Assembly: GCF_001293465.1 (NCBI RefSeq)
Contig: NZ_JSYZ01000009.1
Coordinates: forward strand, 682,794-746,793
Length of the DNA: 64,000 nt
Direction of reading: 5' to 3'
Origin: Pseudomonas asplenii
Lineage (GTDB): Bacteria; Pseudomonadota; Gammaproteobacteria; Pseudomonadales; Pseudomonadaceae
Shown: positions 8,318-16,970 of the stretch, piece after piece
Numbering within the stretch: position 1 is the first letter of the stretch
How the letters are laid out: each line of letters opens with the position of its first letter
Position numbers and translations under genes: made by a program
Notes under the pieces: generated by a model
Database searches by the model: none
Seen by the model: the letters and a program-made list of their open reading frames with translations, nothing else
Told to the model about the DNA's origin: nothing

Positions 8318-9376
8318 ATGAGCAAGCAACCCTCCCTGAGCTACAAGGACGCCGGTGTAGACATCGACGCCGGTGAAGCATTGGTCGAACGCATCAAAGG
8401 CGTGGCCAAGCGTACTGCGCGTCCGGAAGTCATGGGCGGCCTGGGCGGTTTCGGCGCCCTCTGCGAGATCCCGGCCGGTTACAAGCAGCCGGTCCTGGTC
8501 TCCGGCACCGACGGCGTCGGCACCAAGCTGCGCCTGGCGCTGAACCTGAACAAGCACGACAGCATCGGCATCGACCTGGTGGCCATGTGCGTGAACGACC
8601 TGGTGGTCTGCGGCGCCGAGCCGCTGTTCTTCCTCGACTACTACGCCACCGGCAAGCTCAACGTCGACACCGCCGCCCAGGTGGTCACCGGCATCGGCGC
8701 CGGCTGCGAGCTGTCCGGCTGCTCCCTGGTCGGCGGCGAAACCGCTGAAATGCCGGGCATGTACGAAGGCGAGGACTACGACCTGGCCGGCTTCTGCGTC
8801 GGCGTGGTGGAAAAATCGGAAATCATCGATGGCTCGAAAGTGGCCACCGGCGACGCCCTGATTGCCCTGCCTTCTTCCGGCCCGCACTCCAACGGCTACT
8901 CGCTGATCCGCAAGATCATCGAAGTCTCCGGCGCCGACATCGAGAACACCCAGCTCGACGGCAAGCCACTGACCGACCTGCTGATGGCGCCAACCCGCAT
9001 CTACGTCAAGCCGCTGCTCAAGCTGATCAAGGAAACCGGCGCAGTCAAGGCCATGGCCCACATCACCGGGGGCGGCCTGCTGGACAACATCCCGCGCGTC
9101 CTGCCGGCAGGCGCCCAGGCCGTGATCGACGTGGCCAGCTGGCAGCGTCCGGCGGTGTTCGACTGGCTGCAGGAAAAAGGCAACGTCAACGAAACCGAGA
9201 TGCACCGCGTGCTGAACTGCGGCGTCGGCATGGTCATCTGCGTGGCCCAGGAACACGTTGAAAGCGCCCTGAACGTGCTGCGCGAAGCCGGCGAACAGCC
9301 TTGGGTCATCGGCCAGATCGCCGTGGCCGCCGAAGGCGCCGCCCAGGTCGAGCTGAAGAACCTCAAGGCTCACTGA
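8318..9376 (+). CDS. purM: Phosphoribosylformylglycinamidine cyclo-ligase PurM
   Basis: 352 residues, the normal length. Converts FGAM to AIR with ATP, step five of purine synthesis. Diagnostic stretches: SYKDAGVDIDAGE at the N-terminus, VSGTDGVGTKLRLA (substrate/ATP loop), GGETAEMPGMY, ALPSSGPHSNGYSLIRKI and AHITGGGLLDNIPRVLP. The stop codon overlaps the purN start by one base (TGATG), so the two are translationally coupled. Confidence 0.98.
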   Translation: MSKQPSLSYKDAGVDIDAGEALVERIKGVAKRTARPEVMGGLGGFGALCEIPAGYKQPVLVSGTDGVGTKLRLALNLNKHDSIGIDLVAMCVNDLVVCGAEPLFFLDYYATGKLNVDTAAQVVTGIGAGCELSGCSLVGGETAEMPGMYEGEDYDLAGFCVGVVEKSEIIDGSKVATGDALIALPSSGPHSNGYSLIRKIIEVSGADIENTQLDGKPLTDLLMAPTRIYVKPLLKLIKETGAVKAMAHITGGGLLDNIPRVLPAGAQAVIDVASWQRPAVFDWLQEKGNVNETEMHRVLNCGVGMVICVAQEHVESALNVLREAGEQPWVIGQIAVAAEGAAQVELKNLKAH

Positions 9377-10038
9377 TGTCCGAGCCGATAAGCCCGACCT
9401 GCAGCGTCGTGGTGTTGCTGTCGGGCTCCGGCAGCAACTTGCAGGCCCTGATCGACGACGTGCGGACCGGAGGCAACCCGGCCCATATCGCCGCGGTGAT
9501 CTCCAACCGTGCCGACGCCTACGGCCTGCAACGCGCCAGGGACGCGGGTATCGAAACCCGCGCCCTGGATCACAAGGCCTTCGAAGGCCGCGAAGCCTTC
9601 GATGCAGCCCTGATCGAACTGATCGACGCCTTCAATCCGCAACTGGTGGTCCTGGCCGGCTTCATGCGCATCCTCAGCGCCGATTTCGTCCGTCACTATC
9701 AGGGGCGCCTGCTCAATATCCATCCTTCGCTGTTGCCCAAGTACAAGGGCCTGCACACGCACCAGCGCGCCCTGGACGCCGGCGATGCCGAGCATGGCTG
9801 CAGCGTACACTTCGTCACCGAGGAACTCGATGGCGGGCCTCTGGTCGTACAGGCTGTGGTTACGGTAGAGTCTGGTGATTCGGCGCAGAGTCTGGCGCAA
9901 CGGGTGCATACCCAGGAACACAGGATTTACCCCCTGGCGGTACGCTGGTTCGCCGAAGGGCGCTTGCGCCTTGGCGAACAGGGTGCCTTGCTGGACGGCC
10001 AGCTACTCGCGGCCAGCGGTCATTCGATTCGAACCTAG
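9376..10038 (+). CDS. purN: Phosphoribosylglycinamide formyltransferase PurN
   Basis: 220 residues from the ATG that overlaps the purM stop (MSEPISPTCSVVVLLSGSGSNLQ). Transfers the formyl group of 10-formyl-THF to GAR, step three of purine synthesis. Visible signatures: LLSGSGSNLQALID (phosphate-binding), LAGFMRILSADFV, NIHPSLLPKYKGLHTHQRAL with the catalytic Asn/His, and GCSVHFVTEELDGGP with the catalytic Asp. The DUF3108 gene begins nine bases after the stop. Confidence 0.97.
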   Translation: MSEPISPTCSVVVLLSGSGSNLQALIDDVRTGGNPAHIAAVISNRADAYGLQRARDAGIETRALDHKAFEGREAFDAALIELIDAFNPQLVVLAGFMRILSADFVRHYQGRLLNIHPSLLPKYKGLHTHQRALDAGDAEHGCSVHFVTEELDGGPLVVQAVVTVESGDSAQSLAQRVHTQEHRIYPLAVRWFAEGRLRLGEQGALLDGQLLAASGHSIRT

Positions 10039-10046
10039 GAGATTTT

Positions 10047-10760
10047 ATGCGTCGTGCTTTGCTCTTCGCTCTTACCCTGCTCGCCCTGCCCGTGGTGCAG
10101 GCGGCGGATCTTCAGCCGTTCTCCGCCAGCTACACCGCAGACTGGAAACAACTGCCCATGAGCGGTTCGGCCGAACGCAGCCTGAAGAAAAACGACAACG
10201 GCACCTGGACCCTGAACTTCAAGGCTTCCATGATGATCGCCAGCCTGACCGAGGAAAGCACCCTGCGCCTCGAGAAGGACAAGCTGCTGCCACAGACCTA
10301 CACCTTCGAGCGCGGCGGCCTGGGCAAGGCCAAGAAGATCAACCTGGACTTCGACTGGGCGAGCAACAAGGTCACCGGTTTCGAAGGCAAGGACTCGGTC
10401 AACCTGCCCCTGGAAAGCGGCATGCTGGACAAGTCCACCTACCAGTTGGCCCTGCAGCGTGACGTGGCCGCCGGCAAGAAGAGCATGAGCTACCGGGTTG
10501 CCGAAGGCACCGATACCGACACCTACGACTTCCGCGTGATCGGCCCGGAAAAGGTCCAGACCAAGGCCGGCACGATCGATGCGATCAAGGTCGAGCGGGT
10601 ACGTGATCCAACGCAGAGCAAGCGCATCACCCAGATGTGGTTCGCCAAGGACTGGGGCTACATCCTGGTCGCCCTGCGCCAGGTCGAGACCGACGGCAAG
10701 GAGTACAACATCATGCTCCAGGACGGTACCGTCGACGGCAAGCCCGTCAAGGGCAACTGA
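10047..10760 (+). CDS. DUF3108 domain-containing periplasmic protein
   Basis: 237 residues with a clear signal peptide MRRALLFALTLLALPVVQAA. The mature part is beta-rich and fits DUF3108: LQPFSASYTADWKQLPMSGSAERSL, then TLRLEKDKLLPQTYTFERGGLGKAK, and AKDWGYILVALRQVETDGKEY near the end. Function unknown; family members are found next to purN across pseudomonads. AGGAG precedes the ATG by seven bases. It is the last gene before a strong terminator. Confidence 0.88.
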   Translation: MRRALLFALTLLALPVVQAADLQPFSASYTADWKQLPMSGSAERSLKKNDNGTWTLNFKASMMIASLTEESTLRLEKDKLLPQTYTFERGGLGKAKKINLDFDWASNKVTGFEGKDSVNLPLESGMLDKSTYQLALQRDVAAGKKSMSYRVAEGTDTDTYDFRVIGPEKVQTKAGTIDAIKVERVRDPTQSKRITQMWFAKDWGYILVALRQVETDGKEYNIMLQDGTVDGKPVKGN

Positions 10761-10770
10761 GTCGCCACAA

Positions 10771-10813
10771 CGCCAATAAAAAGCCCCGCCGGATGCGGGG
10801 CTTTTTATTGGCG
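10771..10813. terminator. Long symmetrical bidirectional terminator
   Basis: A perfect 19-bp stem (10771-10789 with 10795-10813) and a five-base loop CGGAT. It carries AATAAAAA on one side and TTTTTATT on the other, so it can stop both the purMN-DUF3108 transcript and the leftward gene that ends at 10816. Confidence 0.93.
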
Positions 10814-10815
10814 CT

Positions 10816-11583
10816 TCAGACCGCGGGGCCTGAACGGCTCTCGTCGAAGGTCTCGCTGTCCAGCGCGAGCACCTTGTCCAATATTGCCTGCGGACTGCCC
10901 TGACCTTCGACGGTGTGGGTCTTGTAGTTGAAGTCGAGGGCGATCCAGGTCTGCAGCTTGGCCTCATAACTGTTCGGATACTGAGCCTGTTCGATCGCCG
11001 GCAGCTCCTTGTAATGCTCCAGTGCCGAGGTGAAGAACTTGGTCAGCTTGCCGGTCTCATTGTATTCGGCCATCGCACTGGCCACGGCCTTCTGGCGCCA
11101 GGCATATTCCTGATCGGAGGACTCGCTCCAGGCCGCGCGTCGCTCGTTGGCGGTAAAGTTGCCACTGTCGTCGTAGATGATCAGCGAGAGCTGGTCCTGC
11201 GACATGCCGGCAAAGGGGTTGCGGCCATTGCCATTGACGAAGTCGGTGGCATTGCGTGCCCGCGCCAGCAACTCGGGATCATCGGTCGCCGGTACCTCGG
11301 CATCGTTGGCCGCCTTGTTGGCGAAGTAGCCATCGCCGCTGATCTGGCCCAGCAGTTCGCTGGCCTTGGCCCCCAACTCCTTTCGACTCAGGCTTGCATC
11401 CCTGGCGGCGGCACGGGCGGCGCTCTCGCTCAGTTGCCGAGAAAGCGGGGAAAGACGACTGGTGTCCTTCTGCCCGGTGGTTGCGGGAACCGCCGTTGCA
11501 GCCTTGGCGGAGTCGCCCTGGGCGGACGAAACCGTGGTGACCTGGGCGCCGGACAGCGAACTGGAATTGATTGAACCTACCAA
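10816..11583 (-). CDS. Conserved hypothetical protein
   Basis: Proposed start is TTG (reading M-VGSINSSSLSGAQVTTV), because AGGGAGGG lies exactly seven bases upstream; a GTG nine codons earlier would place that Shine-Dalgarno inside the coding region. 255 residues. No signal peptide or membrane segment. The N-terminal third is Ser/Ala/Thr-rich and looks disordered; the rest is helical (ARNATDFVNGNGRNPFAGMSQDQLSLIIYDDSGNFTANERRAAW, then SALEHYKELPAIEQAQYPNSYEAKLQ). I do not recognise the family. It ends at the shared terminator. Confidence 0.75.
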   Translation of the reverse strand: MVGSINSSSLSGAQVTTVSSAQGDSAKAATAVPATTGQKDTSRLSPLSRQLSESAARAAARDASLSRKELGAKASELLGQISGDGYFANKAANDAEVPATDDPELLARARNATDFVNGNGRNPFAGMSQDQLSLIIYDDSGNFTANERRAAWSESSDQEYAWRQKAVASAMAEYNETGKLTKFFTSALEHYKELPAIEQAQYPNSYEAKLQTWIALDFNYKTHTVEGQGSPQAILDKVLALDSETFDESRSGPAV

Positions 11584-11713
11584 GATGGGACCCTCCCTGT
11601 TGATGGCCACTCCTCAAACCCTGGCCTGTCAGATTGTATCGGCGTTGTTTCAGGAAACTTGACCGGACACGATGGACGGCAGGAAAGCGGAGCCCGCAGG
11701 CTCCGCCACCGAC

Positions 11714-12160
11714 TTACTTCATGGTGAATTCGACGGACCAGGCATAGGTGGAGATGTTGGTCGAAGTCACTTTCGCCGTGCACACCGCACCACCGCTTGG
11801 AGTCGCGGTGTTGTTCCATTTCGGCGTGGTCGACCCCAGCGGGCCGGCCATTGCGACATAGGTGGCCAGGAAGGTGCAGGTCTTGTTGCCGATGGTGTAG
11901 CGCAGGTTGGCATAGTTGGCGAGCGGAGAGATGTTGCTCTGGACGACGTAGGTGTCAGCCCCGCCAGCCTTGACCGTGGTCACCGGCTTGGGCACCGCAT
12001 TGACGCTGGTGGTGGCTTCGTTGCTGGTGATGATCTTGTAGGTGGCATCGGCGGTACCGAGGTTCTTGAAGGTCACGGACACCGGCGGCCCGGCGAACGC
12101 CGATCCGGCCGCCAGGGTGGCCAGGGCCGCTACCGAAAACACCGACTTGGACAGCTTCAT
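11714..12160 (-). CDS. Small secreted protein of unknown function
   Basis: 148 residues from MKLSKSVFSVAALATLAAGSAFA, a standard signal peptide cleaved at AFA/GPP; AGGAG sits seven bases upstream of the ATG. The mature 125 residues are rich in Thr/Val/Ala/Asn, look all-beta (VSVTFKNLGTADATYKIITS, YVVQSNISPLANYANLRYTIG), and carry two Cys (NKTCTF and AVCTAK) that could form one disulfide. Pattern and size fit an exported single-domain beta-sandwich. It stands alone leftward; no function assigned. Confidence 0.8.
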   Translation of the reverse strand: MKLSKSVFSVAALATLAAGSAFAGPPVSVTFKNLGTADATYKIITSNEATTSVNAVPKPVTTVKAGGADTYVVQSNISPLANYANLRYTIGNKTCTFLATYVAMAGPLGSTTPKWNNTATPSGGAVCTAKVTSTNISTYAWSVEFTMK

Positions 12161-12804
12161 GCTTCTACTCCTGTGTTGGTTGGATTCCCTATCCACGGTC
12201 TTTCCGACTCCCCGGAGACATCCGTCCCGGGTACAGCCAGGTCGATGGCAGAACGTCGAAAATCATGGAAAACACAGAACCCCGCTTACGGTCCGGACAG
12301 AAGCTTCAGTTAGAAGCGACCGTCTCGCCGAGCGCCAGGGGTGGACGATGCAGGCGGCAGCATGAGGCTGCCAGATAGATGCAGGCGTTGACTGTGGCTT
12401 CCATGCCGAACGTTTTCTCTCCCTCGATCCGGCCGCCTGGCCGGAGATACCGCGAAACTTCAGGGTGCCCCATTATTCCTGGGGCGAATGTATTTAGCAC
12501 AAAAAGTTCCAAGCAGGAAAGCTCTGATAACTGCCGGAACATATCGCCACCGGCTGGAACAGCCCCTCCGGCGCCAGCGATTGCAACGCTCTGGCACGCG
12601 ACTTTCCACTGCGCAAACATGAAACTTTTGTCAGCAAAGCACCGAGTGAAACCGTGAAACCCAGTAAATCCGGGCCTCAGCGGATTGATACAGATTTTGC
12701 AAAAGTGAATTTCATTTCCCAACGATTTACGTAGGAAGCTAATGAATCATATAACGAAGTCCTGCGACGCATTGCCGCAGCTCAACAGTAACAGGAGCTT
12801 GCAG
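12161..12804. other. 644-bp intergenic region with several hairpins, no convincing ORF
   Basis: Lower GC than the flanks. Inverted repeats noted: GGCAGC-ATGAG-GCTGCC near 12353, the perfect TCCGGCC-GCCT-GGCCGGA (12428-12445), and GCCCC with GGGGC around 12466-12484. ORFs on both strands here lack ribosome sites and protein-like composition. It may hold promoters for the flanking genes or an unannotated small RNA. Confidence 0.45.
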
Positions 12805-12993
12805 ATGACCGTAAAAGTGACCGAACGCGATGATGCACACATGTCCCATGAAGGCCTGGCCGCCGGTATCCGGATCTGGGACGTCCATCAACAGGACCTG
12901 CTGGTAGGCATGTTTCACAACGAGGCCGATGCTCAACAATACAAGAGCGAACTGGAAAGCCTCGAACTGAAGCGTCAGGCACAAAACTCCTGA
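12805..12993 (+). CDS. Small conserved hypothetical protein
   Basis: 62 residues from MTVKVTERDDAHMSHEG, preceded by AGGAG at good distance. A second possible start (ATG at 12742, MNHITKSCDALPQ) has a weaker AGGA and would give 83 residues. The sequence GIRIWDVHQQDLLVGMFHNEADAQQYKSELESLELKRQ suggests a small strand-strand-helix fold ending in a charged helix. No signal, no Cys. Function unknown. It ends just before a bidirectional terminator. Confidence 0.7.
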   Translation: MTVKVTERDDAHMSHEGLAAGIRIWDVHQQDLLVGMFHNEADAQQYKSELESLELKRQAQNS

Positions 12994-13044
12994 AGCCCTG
13001 GCTCCAATGGCATCGCCGGCCCACGCAGCCGGTGGCGCCGGCCA

Positions 13045-13077
13045 AAACAAACCCCGCCTTTGGAGCGGGGTTTGTTT
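13045..13077. terminator. Bidirectional terminator
   Basis: Perfect 13-bp stem AAACAAACCCCGC / GCGGGGTTTGTTT with loop CTTTGGA. T-rich on the plus side and, by symmetry, on the minus side. It separates the small rightward gene from the leftward yaiL-like gene. Confidence 0.88.
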
Positions 13078-13080
13078 GGG

Positions 13081-13626
13081 TTACCACATCAGATCGTCAG
13101 GGATCTGGTAGGCGGCGTACGGATCATCCTCGTCCGGCACCTGGGTCTCGCTCAGGGCGTTGAGCTGGACGATGCGCTCCGGAGCACGCTCCTGGATCTT
13201 CAGTGCCGCCTCGCGCGGGATCACTTCGTAACCACCACCGTGATGGACGATCGCCAGCGAGCCGTTGCTGAGCTTGTTGCGCATCAGGTTGTTGACCGAC
13301 AGGCGCTTGACCTTCTTGTCATCAACGAAGTTGTAGTAGTCCTCGGTGGTCAGCTTGGGCAGGCGCGAGGTTTCGATCAACTGCTTGACCTGGGCCGCAC
13401 GGGCCTTGGCTTCAGCCTTTTCCTGCTGCTGGCGGTTCAGCTCCTGATCGCGCTTGACCTTCTCGGCCTGCGCTTGCTGGGCCAGGCGCGCCTGGGTATC
13501 GTCAACCTCGGCCTGGCCCTTGTGGACCAGCCGCTGGTGTTTCTGTTTGTCCTTGCTGACCTGCTTGGCCTGCTTTTGATTGACCAGGCCTGCCTTGAGC
13601 AGCTGGTCGCGAAGGGAAAGGCTCAT
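13081..13626 (-). CDS. DUF2058 domain-containing protein (YaiL-like)
   Basis: 181 residues. The N-terminus MSLSLRDQLLKAGLVNQKQAKQ is the DUF2058 signature. A long Lys/Gln/Glu-rich helix (about residues 20-85, repeated AEKVKRDQELNRQQQEKAEAKARAAQ) is a likely coiled coil. The globular C-terminus has YYNFVDDKKVKRLSVN and GSLAIVHHGGGYEVIPREAALKI. Described in databases as a nucleoprotein/polynucleotide-associated enzyme without firm function. It starts 27 bases after mazG in the same direction, the last gene of the relA-side transcript. Confidence 0.88.
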   Translation of the reverse strand: MSLSLRDQLLKAGLVNQKQAKQVSKDKQKHQRLVHKGQAEVDDTQARLAQQAQAEKVKRDQELNRQQQEKAEAKARAAQVKQLIETSRLPKLTTEDYYNFVDDKKVKRLSVNNLMRNKLSNGSLAIVHHGGGYEVIPREAALKIQERAPERIVQLNALSETQVPDEDDPYAAYQIPDDLMW

Positions 13627-13653
13627 GATGCTTACTCACTTGGGGTCAACGAC

Positions 13654-14487
13654 TCAGCCGCAGCTGGGTGCATTCTTTTCCTGACGCTTGGCTTCGCCCC
13701 ACAAGGCGTCCAATTCTTCGAGGGTGCAATCTTCCATGGGACGATGGGTATCGCGCAATGCCTGTTCGACAAATCGGAAACGTCGGTCGAACTTGCCATT
13801 GGCACCACGCAGGGCGTTTTCCGGGTCGACCTTGAGGTGCCGGGCCAGGTTGACCACGCTGAACAGCAGGTCGCCGACCTCGTCGGCCATGGCCGCCGAG
13901 TCGTTGTCCGCCATCGCTTCAAGCACTTCGTCGAGTTCTTCACGGATCTTGTCCACCACCGGTAGCGCCGCCGGCCAGTCGAAACCGACCTGGGCGGCAC
14001 GCTTCTGCAGTTTTGCCGCCCGGGACAGTGCCGGCAAGGCGGCAGGCACGTCATCAAGCAGCGACAACTGCTCGGGAGCGCGGTGGTTCTCGGCGCGCTC
14101 CTCGGCCTTGATCTCTTCCCAGCGCCGCTTGACCTGCTCTTCGCTCAGACGCGGCAAGTCCACCGGGGCATACAGGTCGCCGGTGGGGAATACATGGGGG
14201 TGGCGACGGATCAACTTGCGGACGATGCCATCGACCACGCCGTCGAACTCGAAACGCCCTTCTTCACGGGCCAGTTGGCTGTAGTAGACCACCTGGAACA
14301 GCAGGTCGCCCAGTTCCCCCAGCAGATGCTCGAAATCCCCGCGCTCGATGGCGTCGGCCACCTCGTAGGCTTCCTCAAGCGTGTGGGGAACGATGGTGGC
14401 ATAGCTTTGCTGGATGTCCCAGGGGCAACCGTATTGCGGGTCGCGCAGCCGGGCCATCAGGTGCAGCAGGTCTTGGAGGCTGTACAT
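13654..14487 (-). CDS. mazG: Nucleoside triphosphate pyrophosphohydrolase MazG
   Basis: 277 residues containing two MazG domains. The first: LMARLRDPQYGCPWDIQQSYATIVPHTLEEAYEVADAIE, with metal-binding EEAYE and later GDLLFQVVYYSQLA. The second: VDKIREELDEVLEAM and EVGDLLFSVVNLARHL. Hydrolyses dNTPs/NTPs to monophosphate plus PPi and, in E. coli, lowers ppGpp-linked death signalling. It sits directly downstream of relA, which supports that link. A 139-bp spacer holding a nested palindrome separates it from relA. Confidence 0.97.
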   Translation of the reverse strand: MYSLQDLLHLMARLRDPQYGCPWDIQQSYATIVPHTLEEAYEVADAIERGDFEHLLGELGDLLFQVVYYSQLAREEGRFEFDGVVDGIVRKLIRRHPHVFPTGDLYAPVDLPRLSEEQVKRRWEEIKAEERAENHRAPEQLSLLDDVPAALPALSRAAKLQKRAAQVGFDWPAALPVVDKIREELDEVLEAMADNDSAAMADEVGDLLFSVVNLARHLKVDPENALRGANGKFDRRFRFVEQALRDTHRPMEDCTLEELDALWGEAKRQEKNAPSCG

Positions 14488-14545
14488 CAGTCGTTCTCTG
14501 TACGATTGAATTGAGCGTCGCGAGCGAGGGTATGGCGAGGCGGAG

Positions 14546-14596
14546 CCTGGACGAAAAAGCGGAGTTGACTGTAGTCAATAAGCATTTTCGTCCAGG
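14546..14596. repeat. Nested palindromic element between relA and mazG
   Basis: Outer arms CCTGGACGAAAA (14546-14557) and TTTTCGTCCAGG (14585-14596) are a perfect 12-bp inverted repeat. Inside lies TTGACT-GT-AGTCAA (14565-14578), a second perfect one. Similar GGAGTTnACT...AGTnAATnAGCATTTT elements are, to my memory, scattered between genes in Pseudomonas; that is recollection, not a search. No T-run follows, so it is not a plain terminator. Confidence 0.8.
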
Positions 14597-14626
14597 TTCC
14601 AACGAAGCCGGACCGAGCGCAGCAGC

Positions 14627-16867
14627 TCAAGTCGTGCGGTTGCGCCGGGTTTCGATGATGTTGGGTAGTTGGGAAATCCGCCCCAGCAACCGCCCCAACG
14701 CGTCCAGCCCCGGGATCTCGATGGTCAGGGACATCAACGCGGTGTTGTCCTCCTTGTTCGAGCGGGTGTTGACCGCCAGCACGTTGATCCGCTCGTTGAG
14801 CAACACCTGGGACACGTCACGCAGCAGACCGGAACGGTCGTAGGCGCGGATCATGATATCCACCGGATAGGTCGATACCGGCACCGGCCCCCAGCTGACC
14901 TGGATGATCCGCTCCGGCTCGCGCGAGCTCAGTTGCAGCACCGAGGCGCAGTCCTGGCGGTGAATGCTCACCCCGCGGCCCTGGGTGATGTAGCCGACGA
15001 TGGCATCGCCCGGCAGCGGCTGGCAGCAGCCGGCCATCTGGGTCATCAGGTTGCCGACGCCCTGGATCTGGATGTCGCCGCGCTTGCCCGGCTTGTACCC
15101 GGCGGACTTGCGCGGGATCAGTTCCAACTGCTCGTTGCCACGCTCGGGCTCGACCAGTTGCTGCGCGGTGTTGACCAGTTGCGCCAGGCGCAGGTCGCCG
15201 GCGCCGAGGGCGGCGAACATGTCCTCGGCGGTCTTCATGTTGGCCTTGTCGGCCAGCTTGTCGAAGTCCACCTGGGGCAGGTCCAGGCGCGTCAGCTCGC
15301 GTTCGAGCAAGGTCTTGCCGGCCGCGACGTTCTGGTCACGCGCCTGCAGCTTGAACCAGTGGACGATCTTCGCCCGCGCCCGCGAGGTGGTCACGTAGCC
15401 CAGGTTCGAGTTCAGCCAGTCGCGGCTCGGCGTGCCGTGCTTGCTGGTGATGATCTCCACCTGCTCGCCGGTCTGCAGGCTGTAGTTGAGCGGCACGATG
15501 CGCCCGTTGATCTTCGCGCCCCGGCAGTTGTGGCCGATCTCGGTGTGCACGCGGTAGGCGAAGTCCAGCGGCGTGGCGCCCTTGGGCAGGTCGATCGCAT
15601 GCCCGTCCGGGGTGAAGACATAGACCCGGTCCGGCTCGATATCGACCCGCAACTGGTCCGCCAGGCCACCGATGTCCCCCAGTTCCTCATGCCATTCCAG
15701 CACCTGACGCAACCAGGAGATCTTCTCTTCATAGTGGTTGGAGCCGGACTTGACGTCGGTGCCCTTGTATTTCCAGTGGGCGCAGACGCCGAGTTCCGCC
15801 TCCTCGTGCATGGCGTGGGTGCGGATCTGCACTTCCAGCACCTTGCCTTCCGGCCCGATCACCGCGGTGTGCAGCGAGCGATAGCCGTTTTCCTTGGGGT
15901 TGGCGATGTAGTCGTCGAATTCCTTGGGGATATGCCGCCACAGGGTGTGGACGATCCCCAGCGCGGTGTAGCAGTCGCGCATTTCCGGCACCAGCACACG
16001 AACCGCGCGCACGTCGTAGATCTGGCTGAACTCCAGACCCTTGCGCTGCATTTTGCGCCAGATCGAATAGATGTGCTTGGCCCGGCCGCTGATGTCGGCC
16101 TTGACGCCGGTCGCCAGCAGTTCGTTTTCCAGCTGGCACATCACCTCGCTGATGAAACGCTCGCGATCGAGCCGCCGCTCGTGCAGCAGCTTGGCGATCT
16201 GCTTGTACTGGTCGGGCTCCAGGTAACGGAAGGACAGGTCCTCCAGCTCCCACTTGATATGCCCGATACCCAGGCGATGGGCCAGCGGCGCGTAGATGTC
16301 GAACACCTCGCGGGCCACGCGGTTGCGCTTCTCCTCGTCGGCGGTCTTCACCGCCCGGATGGCGCAGGTCCGCTCGGCCAGCTTGATCAGCGCAACACGC
16401 ACGTCGTCGACCATCGCCACGAGCATCTTGCGCAGGTTCTCCACCTGCACCTGGGTACCCATGACCTGGGACTGGCGCGGGCTGAGGCTGGCACTGATGG
16501 CCGCCATGCGCAGCACGCCATCGATCAGCTTGGCCACCACCGGGCCGAATTTCTGGCTGACCGCCGGCAACAGGATCTGCCCCTGGCGCACGCCACGGTA
16601 CAGAACGGCGGCGACCAGCGAATCCTGGTCGAGCTTGAGGTCGGCGAGGATATCGGCGATCTCGAGCCCGGTACTGAAACTGCCCCCTTCGGCCCATGCA
16701 TCCTGGGTCGGCAGGGTCTGCTGTTCGGCAAGCCGTGCGTACTCGCAGGCCTCCTTCAATGCTTCGCGGTCCAGCGCCGGATCGACGCTCACCGTATGGT
16801 CGAGCCATGCCTCGAGATTGATACTGCCGTCGGTGTTGATCGGCTGGTGTGCTCTCACCTGTACCAT
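14627..16867 (-). CDS. relA: GTP pyrophosphokinase RelA ((p)ppGpp synthetase I)
   Basis: 746 residues, full length. Domain order: degenerate hydrolase-like HD region (1-190), without the metal-binding HD pair of SpoT; synthetase domain with YEEKISWLRQVLEW at its end and VRVLVPEMRDCYTALGIVH; TGS domain YVFTPDGHAIDLPKGATPLDFAYRVH; zinc-finger-like helical region with MAGCCQPLPGDAIVGYIT; C-terminal ACT domain (IMIRAYDRSGLLRDVSQVLLNERINV). Ribosome-bound RelA makes (p)ppGpp on amino-acid starvation. It lies 103 bases downstream of rlmD and upstream of mazG. Confidence 0.98.
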   Translation of the reverse strand: MVQVRAHQPINTDGSINLEAWLDHTVSVDPALDREALKEACEYARLAEQQTLPTQDAWAEGGSFSTGLEIADILADLKLDQDSLVAAVLYRGVRQGQILLPAVSQKFGPVVAKLIDGVLRMAAISASLSPRQSQVMGTQVQVENLRKMLVAMVDDVRVALIKLAERTCAIRAVKTADEEKRNRVAREVFDIYAPLAHRLGIGHIKWELEDLSFRYLEPDQYKQIAKLLHERRLDRERFISEVMCQLENELLATGVKADISGRAKHIYSIWRKMQRKGLEFSQIYDVRAVRVLVPEMRDCYTALGIVHTLWRHIPKEFDDYIANPKENGYRSLHTAVIGPEGKVLEVQIRTHAMHEEAELGVCAHWKYKGTDVKSGSNHYEEKISWLRQVLEWHEELGDIGGLADQLRVDIEPDRVYVFTPDGHAIDLPKGATPLDFAYRVHTEIGHNCRGAKINGRIVPLNYSLQTGEQVEIITSKHGTPSRDWLNSNLGYVTTSRARAKIVHWFKLQARDQNVAAGKTLLERELTRLDLPQVDFDKLADKANMKTAEDMFAALGAGDLRLAQLVNTAQQLVEPERGNEQLELIPRKSAGYKPGKRGDIQIQGVGNLMTQMAGCCQPLPGDAIVGYITQGRGVSIHRQDCASVLQLSSREPERIIQVSWGPVPVSTYPVDIMIRAYDRSGLLRDVSQVLLNERINVLAVNTRSNKEDNTALMSLTIEIPGLDALGRLLGRISQLPNIIETRRNRTT

Positions 16868-16970
16868 CTTGCTTACCTTCCCTACGACGCAGATTCAATG
16901 CGTCAGAATCGCTGGCCGTACATTGTCCCCTGCACTCCGGCAGGGCTGGTCGGAGTGCGGGGACGGCCAG

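Noticed and set aside
12306..12722. ORFs on both strands in the 12.2-12.7 kb gap
   Set aside because: No ribosome sites, odd amino-acid composition (Cys/Arg/Pro-rich) and mutual overlap; treated as non-coding.
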